Assembly: GCF_036855935.1 (NCBI RefSeq)
Contig: NZ_JASPFK010000001.1
Location: forward strand, 469,501 to 533,500
Direction of reading: 5' to 3'
Source: Sphingomonas sp. LR60
GTDB lineage: Bacteria; Pseudomonadota; Alphaproteobacteria; Sphingomonadales; Sphingomonadaceae
DNA length: 64,000 bases
Each line of letters starts with the position of its first letter. Within the stretch, counting starts at the first letter, position 1. The notes beneath the pieces were generated by a model, which had not been told where the DNA came from, searched no databases, and saw only the letters and a list, made by a program, of their open reading frames with translations. The position numbers and the translations under genes are program-made. Shown here one piece after another: positions 51,373 through 61,881 of this stretch.

Positions 51373-51449
51373 CGTCATTGCGAGCGTAGCGAAGCAATCC
51401 AGGGCGTCCTGATCCGGCCCTGGATTGCTTCGCTACGCTCGCAATGACG
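51373..51449 (+). repeat. Dispersed palindromic repeat, family A, copy 6
   Basis: CGTCATTGCGAGCGTAGCG faces CGCTACGCTCGCAATGACG, with GAAGCAATCCAGGGC and GCCCTGGATTGCTTC almost intact; the cleanest copy. It lies between the convergent desaturase and lptG genes. Confidence 0.88.
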
Positions 51450-51485
51450 AAAGAACGTCGCAGCGTCTCGGCTGGGCAGTCGTCT

Positions 51486-52580
51486 TCACTCTTCCGTCCG
51501 CAACAGCACCGCTTCGCCGATCAGCAGGAACAGCAGAAATGGCGCCCAGGCGGCGAGGAACGGCGGGTAGGCGCCGAGATTGCCCATCGCCAGCGCGAAA
51601 CTGTCGGCGACGAAATAGGCGAAGCCCAGCGCCATGCCGATCACGGCGCGGATGAACAGCGCGCCCGAACGCGCGATCCCGAACGCCGCGACCGCGCCGA
51701 GCAGCGGCATCAGCACCGAGGACAGCGGCCCCGACAATTTGTGCCACAGCACGCCTTCCAGCGCCTTGGTCGGACGCCCGGCTTCTTCCAGATCGCCAAT
51801 CGCCTCGCGCAGGCCGGCGAAAGACAAGGCATCGCCGTCGACATTGGCGAGCGTGAACTGATCCGGCGTCACGCCGCGCCCGACGATCGTGGCGCCGAGC
51901 CGCGTCACCTTGCCGGAAGCGACGTCGAAGCGGCGCGTCGGCCAGATCCGCCAGCCATCGCCGTCGCGCACACCGCGCGGCGCGTTGATGAGCCCGCGCA
52001 GCCCGCCGTCCGGGTTGCGCTCATAGACCGTGACGCCGCCGAGCTGCGCGCCGGCACCACGCCCGCCGATCGCATCGGCCTGGATCAGATCGTCGCCCGC
52101 GCGAACCCAGACGTTGCTGCGGTTGCCGCGGTCGATCGGCATCGTGCCGTAATTCACCTTCTGCCACGCGCTCAGCTCGGCGGTCGCGCGGCTGACGATA
52201 CGGTCGTTGAACGCGAAGGTGACCAACGCGATGCCGACGCTGGCGATCACCAATGGCGCGAGCACCTGATGCGCCGACAGGCCGGCTGCCTTTAGGGCCA
52301 CCACCTCGCTGTTGGCGTTCATGGTGATGAGCGTCAGGATCGTGCCGAGCAGCACCGAGAAGGGCAGGAAGGTCGAGATCAGCTGCGGCGCGCGCAGCGA
52401 GACGTAGCGCCACACCTCCGCATCGCCGTTGCCGGCGGTGGCGAGGATACGGCCGCTTTCGCTGAGCAGGTCGAGCGTCTGGAGCACCAGCACCAGCCCG
52501 AACAGGATGCCGAAGGTGCGCGTCAGGAACAATCGCGCCATGTAGATCGCGACAGTGCGCGACGGGAAGAGCGCGGTCAT
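51486..52580 (-). CDS. lptG: LptG-type lipid-export permease
   Basis: YjgP/YjgQ-family permease of 364 residues: three N-terminal helices (about 10-125), a periplasmic beta-jellyroll (about 130-260) and three C-terminal helices. FLPFSVLLGTILTL and LNANSEVVALKAAG (near 80-110) are family hallmarks. It works with LptF, an ATPase (LptB) and LptC to move lipids to the outer membrane. Its ATG overlaps the lptF stop (ATGA). Sphingomonads lack LPS, so the cargo may be glycosphingolipid. Confidence 0.85.
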   Translation of the reverse strand: MTALFPSRTVAIYMARLFLTRTFGILFGLVLVLQTLDLLSESGRILATAGNGDAEVWRYVSLRAPQLISTFLPFSVLLGTILTLITMNANSEVVALKAAGLSAHQVLAPLVIASVGIALVTFAFNDRIVSRATAELSAWQKVNYGTMPIDRGNRSNVWVRAGDDLIQADAIGGRGAGAQLGGVTVYERNPDGGLRGLINAPRGVRDGDGWRIWPTRRFDVASGKVTRLGATIVGRGVTPDQFTLANVDGDALSFAGLREAIGDLEEAGRPTKALEGVLWHKLSGPLSSVLMPLLGAVAAFGIARSGALFIRAVIGMALGFAYFVADSFALAMGNLGAYPPFLAAWAPFLLFLLIGEAVLLRTEE

Positions 52581-53776
52581 GCGCGAGCCTCCTTGCGGCG
52601 GCGACCGGGGAGGTAGCGTGCCACCATCGCCCATGCCTTGCCGAAGAACCGCTCCAGCGCGCCGATCGGCTGCCCGCCGGGCACGTTGGCGATCGTGTGA
52701 TACATCCACAGGATCAACACAGCGAAGATCACGAACGGCACCCACAATGCGATGGCCGGATCGACCGAGCCGCGCTCACCCAGCGAGGCGGCATATTGGT
52801 TGATCTTGTGATAGGTGACCACCATCACGATCGACAGGAACACGCCCAGCGCCGAGGTGGAGCGTTTCGGCGGCACGCCAAGCGCGACCGCGAGCAGGGG
52901 CAACAGGAACATCGACGCGACCTCGACCAGGCGGAAGTGAAATTCGGCGCGGCTGCCGTCGCGTTGCTCCTCGCTGCGTGTCGACGCGTGGCCGAGCTTC
53001 GCCAATTCGGGAAGCGTATATTCGAGGTTCTTGCCGCCGCGCGTGCGGAAGCTTTCGAAGCGCGGCAGGTTGATCGGCAGATCGTGCGCGGTGAAGGTCA
53101 GTGTGCGAGGGGTCGTGAAATCCGGGCGGTTGTGGATCAGCGTGCCGTTGGTCAGACGGAAGATGATGACGTTGGGGTCGTCGGTCGCAAGGAACTGTCC
53201 GGTCGCAGCGGTGACGCCGACCCAATCGCCCTTGGGCGATTCGGCGTGGACGAAGATGCCCGAAAGCTTGCGGCCACGATCCTGGCTGCGCTCGATCCGG
53301 AGCGTCATACGATCGCCGAGGTGCGTGAACTCGCCGACCTTGATCGACGCGCCGAGCGCGCCGGTGCGCAGCTCGAAGCGCAGTTGCTCATAGGCGTAGC
53401 GCGCCTGCGGCTGGATATAGCCGACGATCGCGATGTTGAGCGCCGCCAGCACGATCGCGTAATAATAAGGCACGCGCAGCAATCGGCCGTAGCTCATCCC
53501 TACCGCGCGCATCACGTCCAGCTCGCTCGACGTCGCGATGCGGCGGAAGGCGAGCAGCACGCCGAGCATCAGCCCGATCGGTATGCCGAGCCCGAGATAT
53601 TCGGGAAGCAGATTGGCGAGCATCTTCCACACGACGCTGACCGGCCCGCCCTGCGTGGCGACGAAGTCGAAGAGGCGCCGAATCCGGTCGAGGATCAGCA
53701 GCATCGCCGAGATCAGCAACGTCGAGAACAGCGGCAGCGCGATCAGCCGGGCCATGTAGCGGTCGATCGAGGTCAT
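52577..53776 (-). CDS. lptF: LptF-type lipid-export permease
   Basis: Partner of LptG, 399 residues, same topology: helices at about 10-110, a periplasmic jellyroll (about 130-290), helices at about 300-370. PIGLMLGVLLAFRRIATSSELDVMRAVGMSY is the family core (given in parts). Transcribed from the same strand as the sphingolipid genes, 86 bp after the sensor kinase. lptB, lptA, lptC and lptD are not in this window. Confidence 0.86.
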   Translation of the reverse strand: MTSIDRYMARLIALPLFSTLLISAMLLILDRIRRLFDFVATQGGPVSVVWKMLANLLPEYLGLGIPIGLMLGVLLAFRRIATSSELDVMRAVGMSYGRLLRVPYYYAIVLAALNIAIVGYIQPQARYAYEQLRFELRTGALGASIKVGEFTHLGDRMTLRIERSQDRGRKLSGIFVHAESPKGDWVGVTAATGQFLATDDPNVIIFRLTNGTLIHNRPDFTTPRTLTFTAHDLPINLPRFESFRTRGGKNLEYTLPELAKLGHASTRSEEQRDGSRAEFHFRLVEVASMFLLPLLAVALGVPPKRSTSALGVFLSIVMVVTYHKINQYAASLGERGSVDPAIALWVPFVIFAVLILWMYHTIANVPGGQPIGALERFFGKAWAMVARYLPGRRRKEARA

Positions 53777-53861
53777 GGGCGGGACGGCGCTGCCTTAATG
53801 CGAGAAGACGGGACGACCGGCTATAGGATGGGTCGGCGGGCGCGTCAGTAGCCGATTTGGA

Positions 53862-55815
53862 TCATTCCGCGGCGAGCGGTGCCGGATCACCGCCCTGCGC
53901 CACGGCCGCGGCGACCGCCCGGTCGAGCGCGGCGAGCGTGAACGGCTTGCGGAGCACCGGATGGTCGCCGAGCGCGATGCCGCCGCTCGCCCCGCCTGCG
54001 AAGCCGGTGACGAACAGCACCGGGACGTGCGCGAAGGCGAGCGGCAGCGTCGCGATCATCTCGGGGCCGGTCAGCGACGGCATGAGCACGTCGGACAGGA
54101 TCAGGTCGACGTGCGCCATTTCGTCGAGCACCGCGCCGACCTGCGTCGCGTCATCGCAGGCGACGGGATGATGGCCGAGGTCCGTCAGCGCCTCAATCGT
54201 CGCGGAGAGGACGCGTGGATCGTCCTCGACGACGAGGATCGCGCGGCCGCTGCCAAGGCTCGGTGCGGCAGGCTGGGGCGCGACGAGCGGCAGGGGCGCA
54301 GAAACCGGGCGGGTGGCTTGCTCGCCCCGCTGGTCGCGGGGCAGCAGCAAGGTGACGGTAGTGCCTTCGCCGACGCGCGACGCGATCGTCACCTCGCCGC
54401 CGATCTGACGCGCGAAGGCGAAGGTCTGGCTGAGCCCCAGGCCGGTGCCCTTGCCGAGCGGCTTGGTGGTGAAGAACGGCTCGAACACGCGGTCGAGCAC
54501 CTCGGGCGCGATCCCGCAACCGGTGTCGGTGACCGCCAGCGCGAGGAAGTCGCCGCTCAGCCCGGCCGCATCGCTACCCGGCAGCGTGGCGCGCGTCGCG
54601 CGGATCGTCAGCGTGCCGCGACCCTCCATCGCATCGCGCGCATTGACCGCGAGATTGACGAGCGTGTTCTCGAGCTGGACACGATCGACGCGCACGCACC
54701 AGCCGGCGCTGTCGTCCTCCAGCACCAGCGTCATGCCATCGCCCAGTGAGCGGCTGAGCATATCGCTCAGCCCGTCGAACAAAGCCGCCGCCGCGACCGG
54801 TTCGGGGTTGATCGCGGTTTCGCGCGCGAAGGCGAGCAGGCGTGCGGTCAGCGCCGCGGCGCGGTCCGCCCCCTCCCGCGCCCCTTCGAGATGCCGGGCC
54901 GCCTCGTCCGCCCCCGCGGGCAAATGGCGCGCGGCGAGTTCGACACCGCTCAGCACCACCGCGAGCATGTTGTTGAAGTCGTGCGCGATGCCGCCGGTCA
55001 ATTGCCCGACCGCCTCCATCTTCTGCACCTGTCGCAGTCGCGCCTCCTGCGCACGCAATTCCTCGGTCGCGCGCGCAACCGCCTCGGCCAGCTCGTCGGC
55101 GCGCAGCCGTTCGCTCTCGGCCTCGTCGCGGGCGATCGCGCGGTCGGCGAGCGCTTCGACCATCACCCAGCCCATCGCGATGCCGCCACCGACCAGCAGC
55201 ACGCCGAACACCGCCAGCACCTTGGCGATCGTCGTCGAGCGGCGCACAGAGGCGCGCGCCTGCGTGGTGCGCATCTCCAGCAGCAGGCGTTCGTCGGTGA
55301 TGATACCGTCGAGCGAGATCGTTGATGCGGGTGAGCGCATCGCTCTGCCGCGCCTGGTAGAGGCGTGAGAGCGCCTGACTGTTCTTGCCATAATTGGTGC
55401 TGAGCGCGGTCAGGGCCAGTTCGTCGCCGCGGGTGCGGAACGCCTCCTGCAAGATCGCGACATGCGTCAACTGCACGTCATTTTCGTGGACCAGCTTGGC
55501 AAGCCGCCCGATCGCCTGTTTCGCGCGCCGCCAGTCTTCGTAATAGATCTGGCCAAGTTGTTGATCGCCGGAGATGACGTAGCGACCAAGCGACGCTTCG
55601 GCATGCGCGATCGTGCCCTGCACGGTACGCGCGAGGATCATCACGTCATAGCTGTGCCGCTGCGACGCAAGCGCGCGGTCACGCTGGCCGTTCACCTCCG
55701 CCAGCGTGATGACGAGCATCGCGAGCACGACCGCGCCAGCGATCGCCATCACGCTAAGCGTGATGGTACGCCAGGCGCCGGTCAGCTGTCCCGAGATGTC
55801 GTCGCGATCGTTCAC
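53862..55815 (-). pseudogene. CHASE3 hybrid histidine kinase, broken by an apparent one-base frameshift
   Basis: Signalling kinase of about 650 residues if joined. First part (55815 to about 55320): helix 1, CHASE3 sensor (REVIS-like LGRYVISGDQQLGQIYYEDW). Second part, other frame: helix 2 (VLAVFGVLLVGGGIAMGW), dimerisation domain GGIAHDFNNMLAVVLSG, N box NLAVNARDAM, G box DTGCGIAPE, FFTTKPLGKGTGLGLS, and a C-terminal receiver with phosphoacceptor in DLILSDVLMP. The frames join near 55311-55318, where CTCGCTCG has one extra base compared with a smooth reading (INDL then LDGII). It is not a homopolymer run, so an error is less certain. It sits in the sphingolipid operon between spt and lptF. 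Confidence 0.82.
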
Positions 55816-55862
55816 GGCCGCGATGTTAGGTTAATGAACGTTAAGTCGGCTTAAATGATGGC

Positions 55863-57131
55863 TCAGTTGGTCGCACCAGCGAGGCGTCCTGCCGAAGCGA
55901 ACATCGTGATGACCTGGTCGATCTGTTCCGTCGTATGTTCGGCGCAGATCGAACAGCGCAGCAGGAAGGTGCCCGACGGCGTGGCGGGCGGGCGCGCGAC
56001 GTTGACGTAGAGCCCGGCCTCCAGCAGCGCCTGCCACATCACCACCGCCTGCGCCTGATCCTGCAGGATCACCGCGACGATCGCCGAATCGCACGTGTCG
56101 GTGCCGAGCGCGAAGCCGAGGTCCTTCAAGCCGGCGTGCAACTGGCGCGCATTGCTCCACAGCCGCGCCCGCTTGTCGTGCGCAGTCATCAGCTTGCGCA
56201 CCGAGGTGGCGGCGGTTGCGACCACCGACGGCGGCAGCGAGGCGGTGAAGATGTACGGGCGGCACGAGAAGCGCAGCCCTTCGAACTTCGGATGGTTCGA
56301 GATGCAGAAGCCGCCGACCGTGCCGACCGACTTGGAAAAGGTGCCGATCACCAGGTCGACATCCTCGCCGAGCACCAGCCCCTGCGCCTCGTAGACGCCG
56401 CGACCATGCTCGCCGAAGAAGCCCATCGAATGCGCCTCGTCGACCAGCACCATGCAACCGTGCTTCTTCGCCACCTGCACCATCTCGCGCAGCGGCGCGA
56501 TGTCGCCGAGCATCGAATAGACGCCCTCCAGCACCACCAGCTTGCCCGGCTCCTTCGGCAGGCGGCCGAGGCGCTTGTCGAGATCCTCGACCGAATTGTG
56601 GCGGAAGCGGACGACCTCGGCATCGCCCATCTTGCAGCCGTCGTAGATCGAGGCGTGACTGTCGGCGTCGAGGATGACGTACTCGCCGCGCCCGACCATC
56701 GTGGAGATCGTACCGAGATTGGCCTGGTAGCCGGTGGAAAAGACGATCGCGCCGCTCGCGCCGTAGAATTCCTTGAGCGCGTCCTCCGCCTCGACGTGAT
56801 CGCGGAAGGTGCCGTTGAGCATCCGGCTGCCGTTGGTGCCGCTGCCGAACTGTTCAAGCGCGCGGGTGCCGGCGGCGATCACGTCCGGGTCGAACGTCAT
56901 GCCCATGTAATTGTAGGTGCCGAGCAGGATCGTTTCCTTGCCGCGGATCACCGCGGTGGTCGGCGACGTGACCTGCTCCATGACGATCCCGAACGGATCG
57001 CGCACGCCCGAACTCATCAGCGCCTCACGCTCGGCGAGCAGCGGATCGAACTTCGCGAACAAATCGCGCGCGGGCGGCACGGCAACGGGTTCGGCGGGCA
57101 GCTTCTCGCTCTGGAGTCCGGTCTCGGTCAT
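55863..57131 (-). CDS. spt: Serine palmitoyltransferase
   Basis: PLP enzyme of the alpha-oxoamine synthase family that condenses serine with palmitoyl-CoA/ACP into 3-ketodihydrosphingosine, the committed sphingolipid step. 422 residues, as in the soluble Sphingomonas enzyme. Landmarks: LGTYNYMGMTFDPDV, FGSGTNGSRMLNGTF, VDEAHSMGFFG, and the PLP Lys in GTFSKSVGTVGGF. Start ATG 57131 lies six bases after the acyl carrier protein stop, so the two are coupled. Confidence 0.95.
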   Translation of the reverse strand: MTETGLQSEKLPAEPVAVPPARDLFAKFDPLLAEREALMSSGVRDPFGIVMEQVTSPTTAVIRGKETILLGTYNYMGMTFDPDVIAAGTRALEQFGSGTNGSRMLNGTFRDHVEAEDALKEFYGASGAIVFSTGYQANLGTISTMVGRGEYVILDADSHASIYDGCKMGDAEVVRFRHNSVEDLDKRLGRLPKEPGKLVVLEGVYSMLGDIAPLREMVQVAKKHGCMVLVDEAHSMGFFGEHGRGVYEAQGLVLGEDVDLVIGTFSKSVGTVGGFCISNHPKFEGLRFSCRPYIFTASLPPSVVATAATSVRKLMTAHDKRARLWSNARQLHAGLKDLGFALGTDTCDSAIVAVILQDQAQAVVMWQALLEAGLYVNVARPPATPSGTFLLRCSICAEHTTEQIDQVITMFASAGRLAGATN

Positions 57132-57136
57132 GCGAT

Positions 57137-57379
57137 TCAGCCCTTCAGCTTCTCGACCGCGTCGGCGAGCTGGCCGACATTCTCGATCTCGGCCTGCATG
57201 TTCATCGTGATGATGATGTCGAATTCGTCCTCGATCGCGGCGACGAAGTCCATCACGGTCAGCGAATCCCATTCCAGGTCGCCCTGGAAGCTGGTCGCTT
57301 CGGTGATTGCGACGCCCTTCTTGTTGAAGGGTTCGATCTGCGTGCGCAGCGTGTCGAGGATGGCGGTACGGTCAGTCAT
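57137..57379 (-). CDS. Acyl carrier protein of the sphingolipid pathway
   Basis: 80-residue acyl carrier protein with the phosphopantetheine-attachment motif DSL in LEWDSLTVMDFVAAIEDEF (Ser about 40). It is not the fatty-acid AcpP (sequence differs around the DSL), and its gene sits directly before spt, as in Caulobacter, where a dedicated carrier supplies the acyl chain. Cotranscribed with spt and the reductase. Confidence 0.93.
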   Translation of the reverse strand: MTDRTAILDTLRTQIEPFNKKGVAITEATSFQGDLEWDSLTVMDFVAAIEDEFDIIITMNMQAEIENVGQLADAVEKLKG

Positions 57380-57421
57380 GCGCGTGCTCTGGCCTTGAAA
57401 TGCGGCGGTTGTCTGGCCGCG

Positions 57422-58320
57422 CTATAGCAAGCCGTGGGCGCGATACCATCGTGCCGTTTCGGTCAGGCCCTCGGCGGCGGCGATTTGCGGGCGCCAGAGC
57501 GTCGGCGGCGGGGCCTTGGCGGGATCGGCGGTCCAGTCGGGATGGACCATATAGGCGACGCGATCGGCGGTCAGCTTCGCCTTCGTACCGCGCAGCAGCC
57601 GGTCGGCGCGCGCGGCGGTGCGCAGCAGCGCGGCGGGGAGGGGAGCGGGACGGCGCGCCGCCCGACCGCCGCGCCGATCGCGCGCGCGAAGTCGGCATAG
57701 CTGAGCGCACTGCCGTCGCTGGGCTCGTAGGTGGCGTGGTCACCCGGCGCCTCCGCGAGCGCCAGCAGCAGGCGGGCGAGATCGGCGACGTGGATGATCG
57801 ACAAACGCCCGCGCGGCGGGATCGGGACGACGCCGGTGCGGCGTGCGGCGCGGAACAGGTCGCGTTGCTCCATGTCCCTGGGGCCGTAGACGCCGGGCGG
57901 GCGGACGATCGTCCAGTCGAGCGCGCTGGCGCTCACCACGTCTTCGGCACCGGCCTTCGACCAGCCGTAGTTCGACAGCGAAGGCTCGCGCGCTGCCAGC
58001 GAGGAGACGTGGACGAAGCGGCGGATGTCCCAGGTGCGCGCGGCCTCGACGACATTGCGCGTGCCGTCGACATTCGCCGCTGCGAAAGCGGCGCGGTCGG
58101 GTGCGTTGACCGCTCCCGCGACGTGGATGACGGCGTCGGCGGTCGAGACGAGGGTGGAGATCGCCTGCGCGTCGTCGAGCGCGCCCGCGATCCACGTCAC
58201 GCCATCGCGGGGCGGCTGGGGGCGACGGGCGAGCGCCCGCACCCGGTGCCCGGCGGCGAGCGCCTGTTCGATCAGCGCGCCGCCGACGAAGCCGGTGCCG
58301 CCGGTCAGCGCGAGGATCAC
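57422..58320 (-). pseudogene. CerR-type NAD-dependent reductase/epimerase, frameshifted near its end
   Basis: Extended SDR protein likely to reduce 3-ketodihydrosphingosine/ceramide, as CerR does in Caulobacter. N-terminal TGGTGFVGGALIEQAL binds NAD; the active site is SSLAAREPSLSNYGWSKA (Ser/Tyr/Lys). As written the frame breaks at the four-C run read as plus strand 57640-57643; adding one C gives a smooth tail PLPLPAALLRTAARADRL ... TARWYRAHGLL and a 299-residue protein ending at 57422. So this is probably an intact gene with a miscalled base. It overlaps proB by four bases and precedes the carrier protein. Confidence 0.85.
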
Positions 58321-59387
58321 AGCAGCGCCATATGGTTGCGATGGACGAGCGCGGCGCGCGGCGCATAGCCGAGCAGTGCGGCATGTTCGTCGCTGCGTCG
58401 CCCGAGCAGTCGCGCGGCTTCCGCGGCGTCATATTCGGACAGGCCGCGCGCGATCGGCCCGGCAGGTCCGGCGATCGCGACCAGGTCGCCGCGGGCGAAG
58501 GCGCCCTCGACGCGCGTCACCCCGGCGGCGAGCAGGCTGCGGCCCTCGGTCAGCGCGCGGGCCGCGCCGGCATCGACGTGGATCGTGCCCGCGGCGGTCA
58601 GGCCGCCCGCCAGCCACGCCTTGCGCGCGGGGGCCGTCCGCTCGGCGACGAACAGGGTGTGGCGCGCCGTGGCGGACAGCGGGCGCTCGACGCGCCCGGA
58701 GGCGATCGCGAGCGCGGCCCCCGCGGCATTGGCGATCCGCGCGGCGGCGATCTTCGACACCATCCCGCCCGACCCCATGCCCGACGCGGAACCGCGATCG
58801 GCCATCGCCTCGATCGCCGCATCGATCCGTTCGACTCGCGCGATATGCTGCGCGCCGGGTTGCGCAGGGTTGCGATCGTAGAGGCCGTCGATGTCGGAGA
58901 GCAGCACGACGCCCTGCGCGCTCGCCGCCTGCGCGATCCGCGCCGCGAGCCGGTCGTTGTCGCCGAAGCGGATTTCCTCGGTCGCGACCGAGTCGTTCTC
59001 GTTGATGATCGGGACGGTGCCGAGCTGGAGCAGGCGTCCGAGCGTCGCGGCGGCGTTGAGGTAGCGGCGGCGTTCCTCGAGATCGCCGAGCGTGACCAGC
59101 ATCTGCGCGGCGGTGAGCCCCTGTGCGGCGAGCACGTCGGCCCAGACGCCCGCAAGCGCGATCTGCCCGGTGGCCGCGGCAGCCTGCGCATCCTCGAGGC
59201 TGGCGCGTCCACCCTTGGCGAGCCCGAGCCGTCGCGCGCCGAGCGCGATCGCGCCCGACGACACGACCGCGACCTGCTGCCCGGCGACGGTGCGCTCGGC
59301 GATGTCGCGCGCGATCCCCTCCAGCCACGCGCGCCGCACGCCGCCTTCTGGGTCGACGAGCAACGCCGAGCCGATCTTGACGATCAA
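58317..59387 (-). CDS. proB: Glutamate 5-kinase
   Basis: First enzyme of proline synthesis, phosphorylating glutamate. KIGSALLVD binds ATP; VVSSGAIALGARRLGL, PIINENDSVATEEIRFGDND and GMVSKIAAARIA follow; a PUA domain fills the last ~70 residues (RSLLAAGVTRVEGAFARGDLVAI). TTG 59387 is the start as written. If the five-C run at plus strand 59403-59407 has lost one base, the protein begins at ATG 59419 as MSLFPPTDCPRLIVKIG, which looks more natural. It overlaps the reductase gene by four bases. Confidence 0.92.
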   Translation of the reverse strand: MIVKIGSALLVDPEGGVRRAWLEGIARDIAERTVAGQQVAVVSSGAIALGARRLGLAKGGRASLEDAQAAAATGQIALAGVWADVLAAQGLTAAQMLVTLGDLEERRRYLNAAATLGRLLQLGTVPIINENDSVATEEIRFGDNDRLAARIAQAASAQGVVLLSDIDGLYDRNPAQPGAQHIARVERIDAAIEAMADRGSASGMGSGGMVSKIAAARIANAAGAALAIASGRVERPLSATARHTLFVAERTAPARKAWLAGGLTAAGTIHVDAGAARALTEGRSLLAAGVTRVEGAFARGDLVAIAGPAGPIARGLSEYDAAEAARLLGRRSDEHAALLGYAPRAALVHRNHMALL

Positions 59388-59524
59388 TCGCGGACAGTCG
59401 GTGGGGGAAAGAGCGACATGATGGCGGCAGCGTTAGCGCCGGGGACGACGGCGTGCCACGACGATCTTCTCGACCGCCGCGCGCACCGCGTGCATGATCC
59501 CGGCAAAGACGGGGAAGGGCGCGA

Positions 59525-60658
59525 ATGCAGCGAAGCATCTGGACGGCGATCGGGATCGTGGCGACGATCGTCGCGCCGGTGACAGCGGCGGAACCGGTGC
59601 GCGGCACGGCGCGGATCGACGGGGTCGATAGCGCCGTCGAGCTGAAGACCGACGTGGGGGCCGGGATGTTGCGCTATCGTCCGCTTGGCGGATCGTCGCC
59701 GTGGGTCGAGCTTCCGCTCGATACGCTGGCGCCGGTGGTGGCGGTGCTGGCCGACGACCGGCTGGCGTTCCTGCACGAGCCGATCACCCGCTGGGCGGGC
59801 GACGATCTGGTGCCGTTGCGCGAGGCGATGATCGCACGCACGCGGGCGGCGTGGGAGCAGGGACGCGCCGGGACACGCGCGGGGCAACCGTCGCAAGGCG
59901 CGGTGCGGACGCGGGTGCGCGCGCTGTTGCAATATGCGGTGGCGTTGCGCGAGGCGGGCCGGTGGCCGGAGGCGATCGCCGCCTTGAAACAGGAGCGCGA
60001 CACCAATCCGCTGACGAGCGACTGGGACCGTGCCGAATGGTCGAGCCTGTCGAACGCCTTGGCCGGCGCGCTGGTGGAAGACGGGCGGATCGACGAGGCG
60101 GTCGCGCTGCTCGATCAAACGGCCGCGCGGCTCGGTGCATCACCTTACGCGATTAACGTCGACCTGCAGGCAGCGTCGATGCTGGCCTTTGGCGGGCGTT
60201 ATGCGGAGGCGTTGCCGCGGGTCGATCGGGCGGAGCGCGGCTTCGCGGCGATGGCGGCGCGCATGTCGGTCGTACCGGGCGCCACGGCGCAATTCGATTC
60301 GGTGCGCGCCTGCGTCCTGCACGAATTGGGGCGGACGGACGAGGCGAGGGCGTCGCTCGCGCGGATCGATCAGTCGGCCAAGCCGCAGAGCCGGCGGTAT
60401 GCCCCACCAGCCAATCGCGACCTCGTCGAACGCGCAGCGCTGTGCATGAAGGATCCCGACGCTTTGGCAGCGGTTTGGCGGCGCGATCTCGACCATCTGC
60501 CGCCGGGGTCGCTGATGCTCGTCACCGCGCAGCCGGAGTATCGGCAATCGCCGTATGACGCGGCGACGCTCGACCGCGCGCGCACCGCGTTCGGCGCGCC
60601 GCCGCCGCTGCGCGTGCTGCCGCCGCGTTACGCGCCGGCGTTGCGCAGCTGGCGCTGA
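59525..60658 (+). CDS. Exported TPR-like hypothetical protein
   Basis: 377 residues with an N-terminal signal peptide (to about 22, VTAAEP). A short beta-rich part (about 25-70) is followed by about six helical repeats typical of tetratricopeptide arrays: LLQYAVALREAGRWPEAIAAL, LAGALVEDGRIDEAVALL, LAFGGRYAEALPRVDRA, CVLHELGRTDEARASL. Function unknown; such proteins serve as periplasmic scaffolds. GGAAGGG precedes the ATG. It lies between divergent proB and obg. Confidence 0.85.
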   Translation: MQRSIWTAIGIVATIVAPVTAAEPVRGTARIDGVDSAVELKTDVGAGMLRYRPLGGSSPWVELPLDTLAPVVAVLADDRLAFLHEPITRWAGDDLVPLREAMIARTRAAWEQGRAGTRAGQPSQGAVRTRVRALLQYAVALREAGRWPEAIAALKQERDTNPLTSDWDRAEWSSLSNALAGALVEDGRIDEAVALLDQTAARLGASPYAINVDLQAASMLAFGGRYAEALPRVDRAERGFAAMAARMSVVPGATAQFDSVRACVLHELGRTDEARASLARIDQSAKPQSRRYAPPANRDLVERAALCMKDPDALAAVWRRDLDHLPPGSLMLVTAQPEYRQSPYDAATLDRARTAFGAPPPLRVLPPRYAPALRSWR

Positions 60659-60665
60659 GCCACGG

Positions 60666-61730
<1,065 letters not shown>

Positions 61731-61881
61731 TTAGCGCCGCTAAAGCGATATCAGAGCGCGCGCGGCCGGCGCGGGGCCGCCCGCAACCGGCGACGCGGCT
61801 TTGGCAAAAGCGATCGATCAGTTGCGGGTAGCGAGATCGTTATTGGGTGGTGGCGATGCGCGAGTTCGCATCAGGGTGCCA

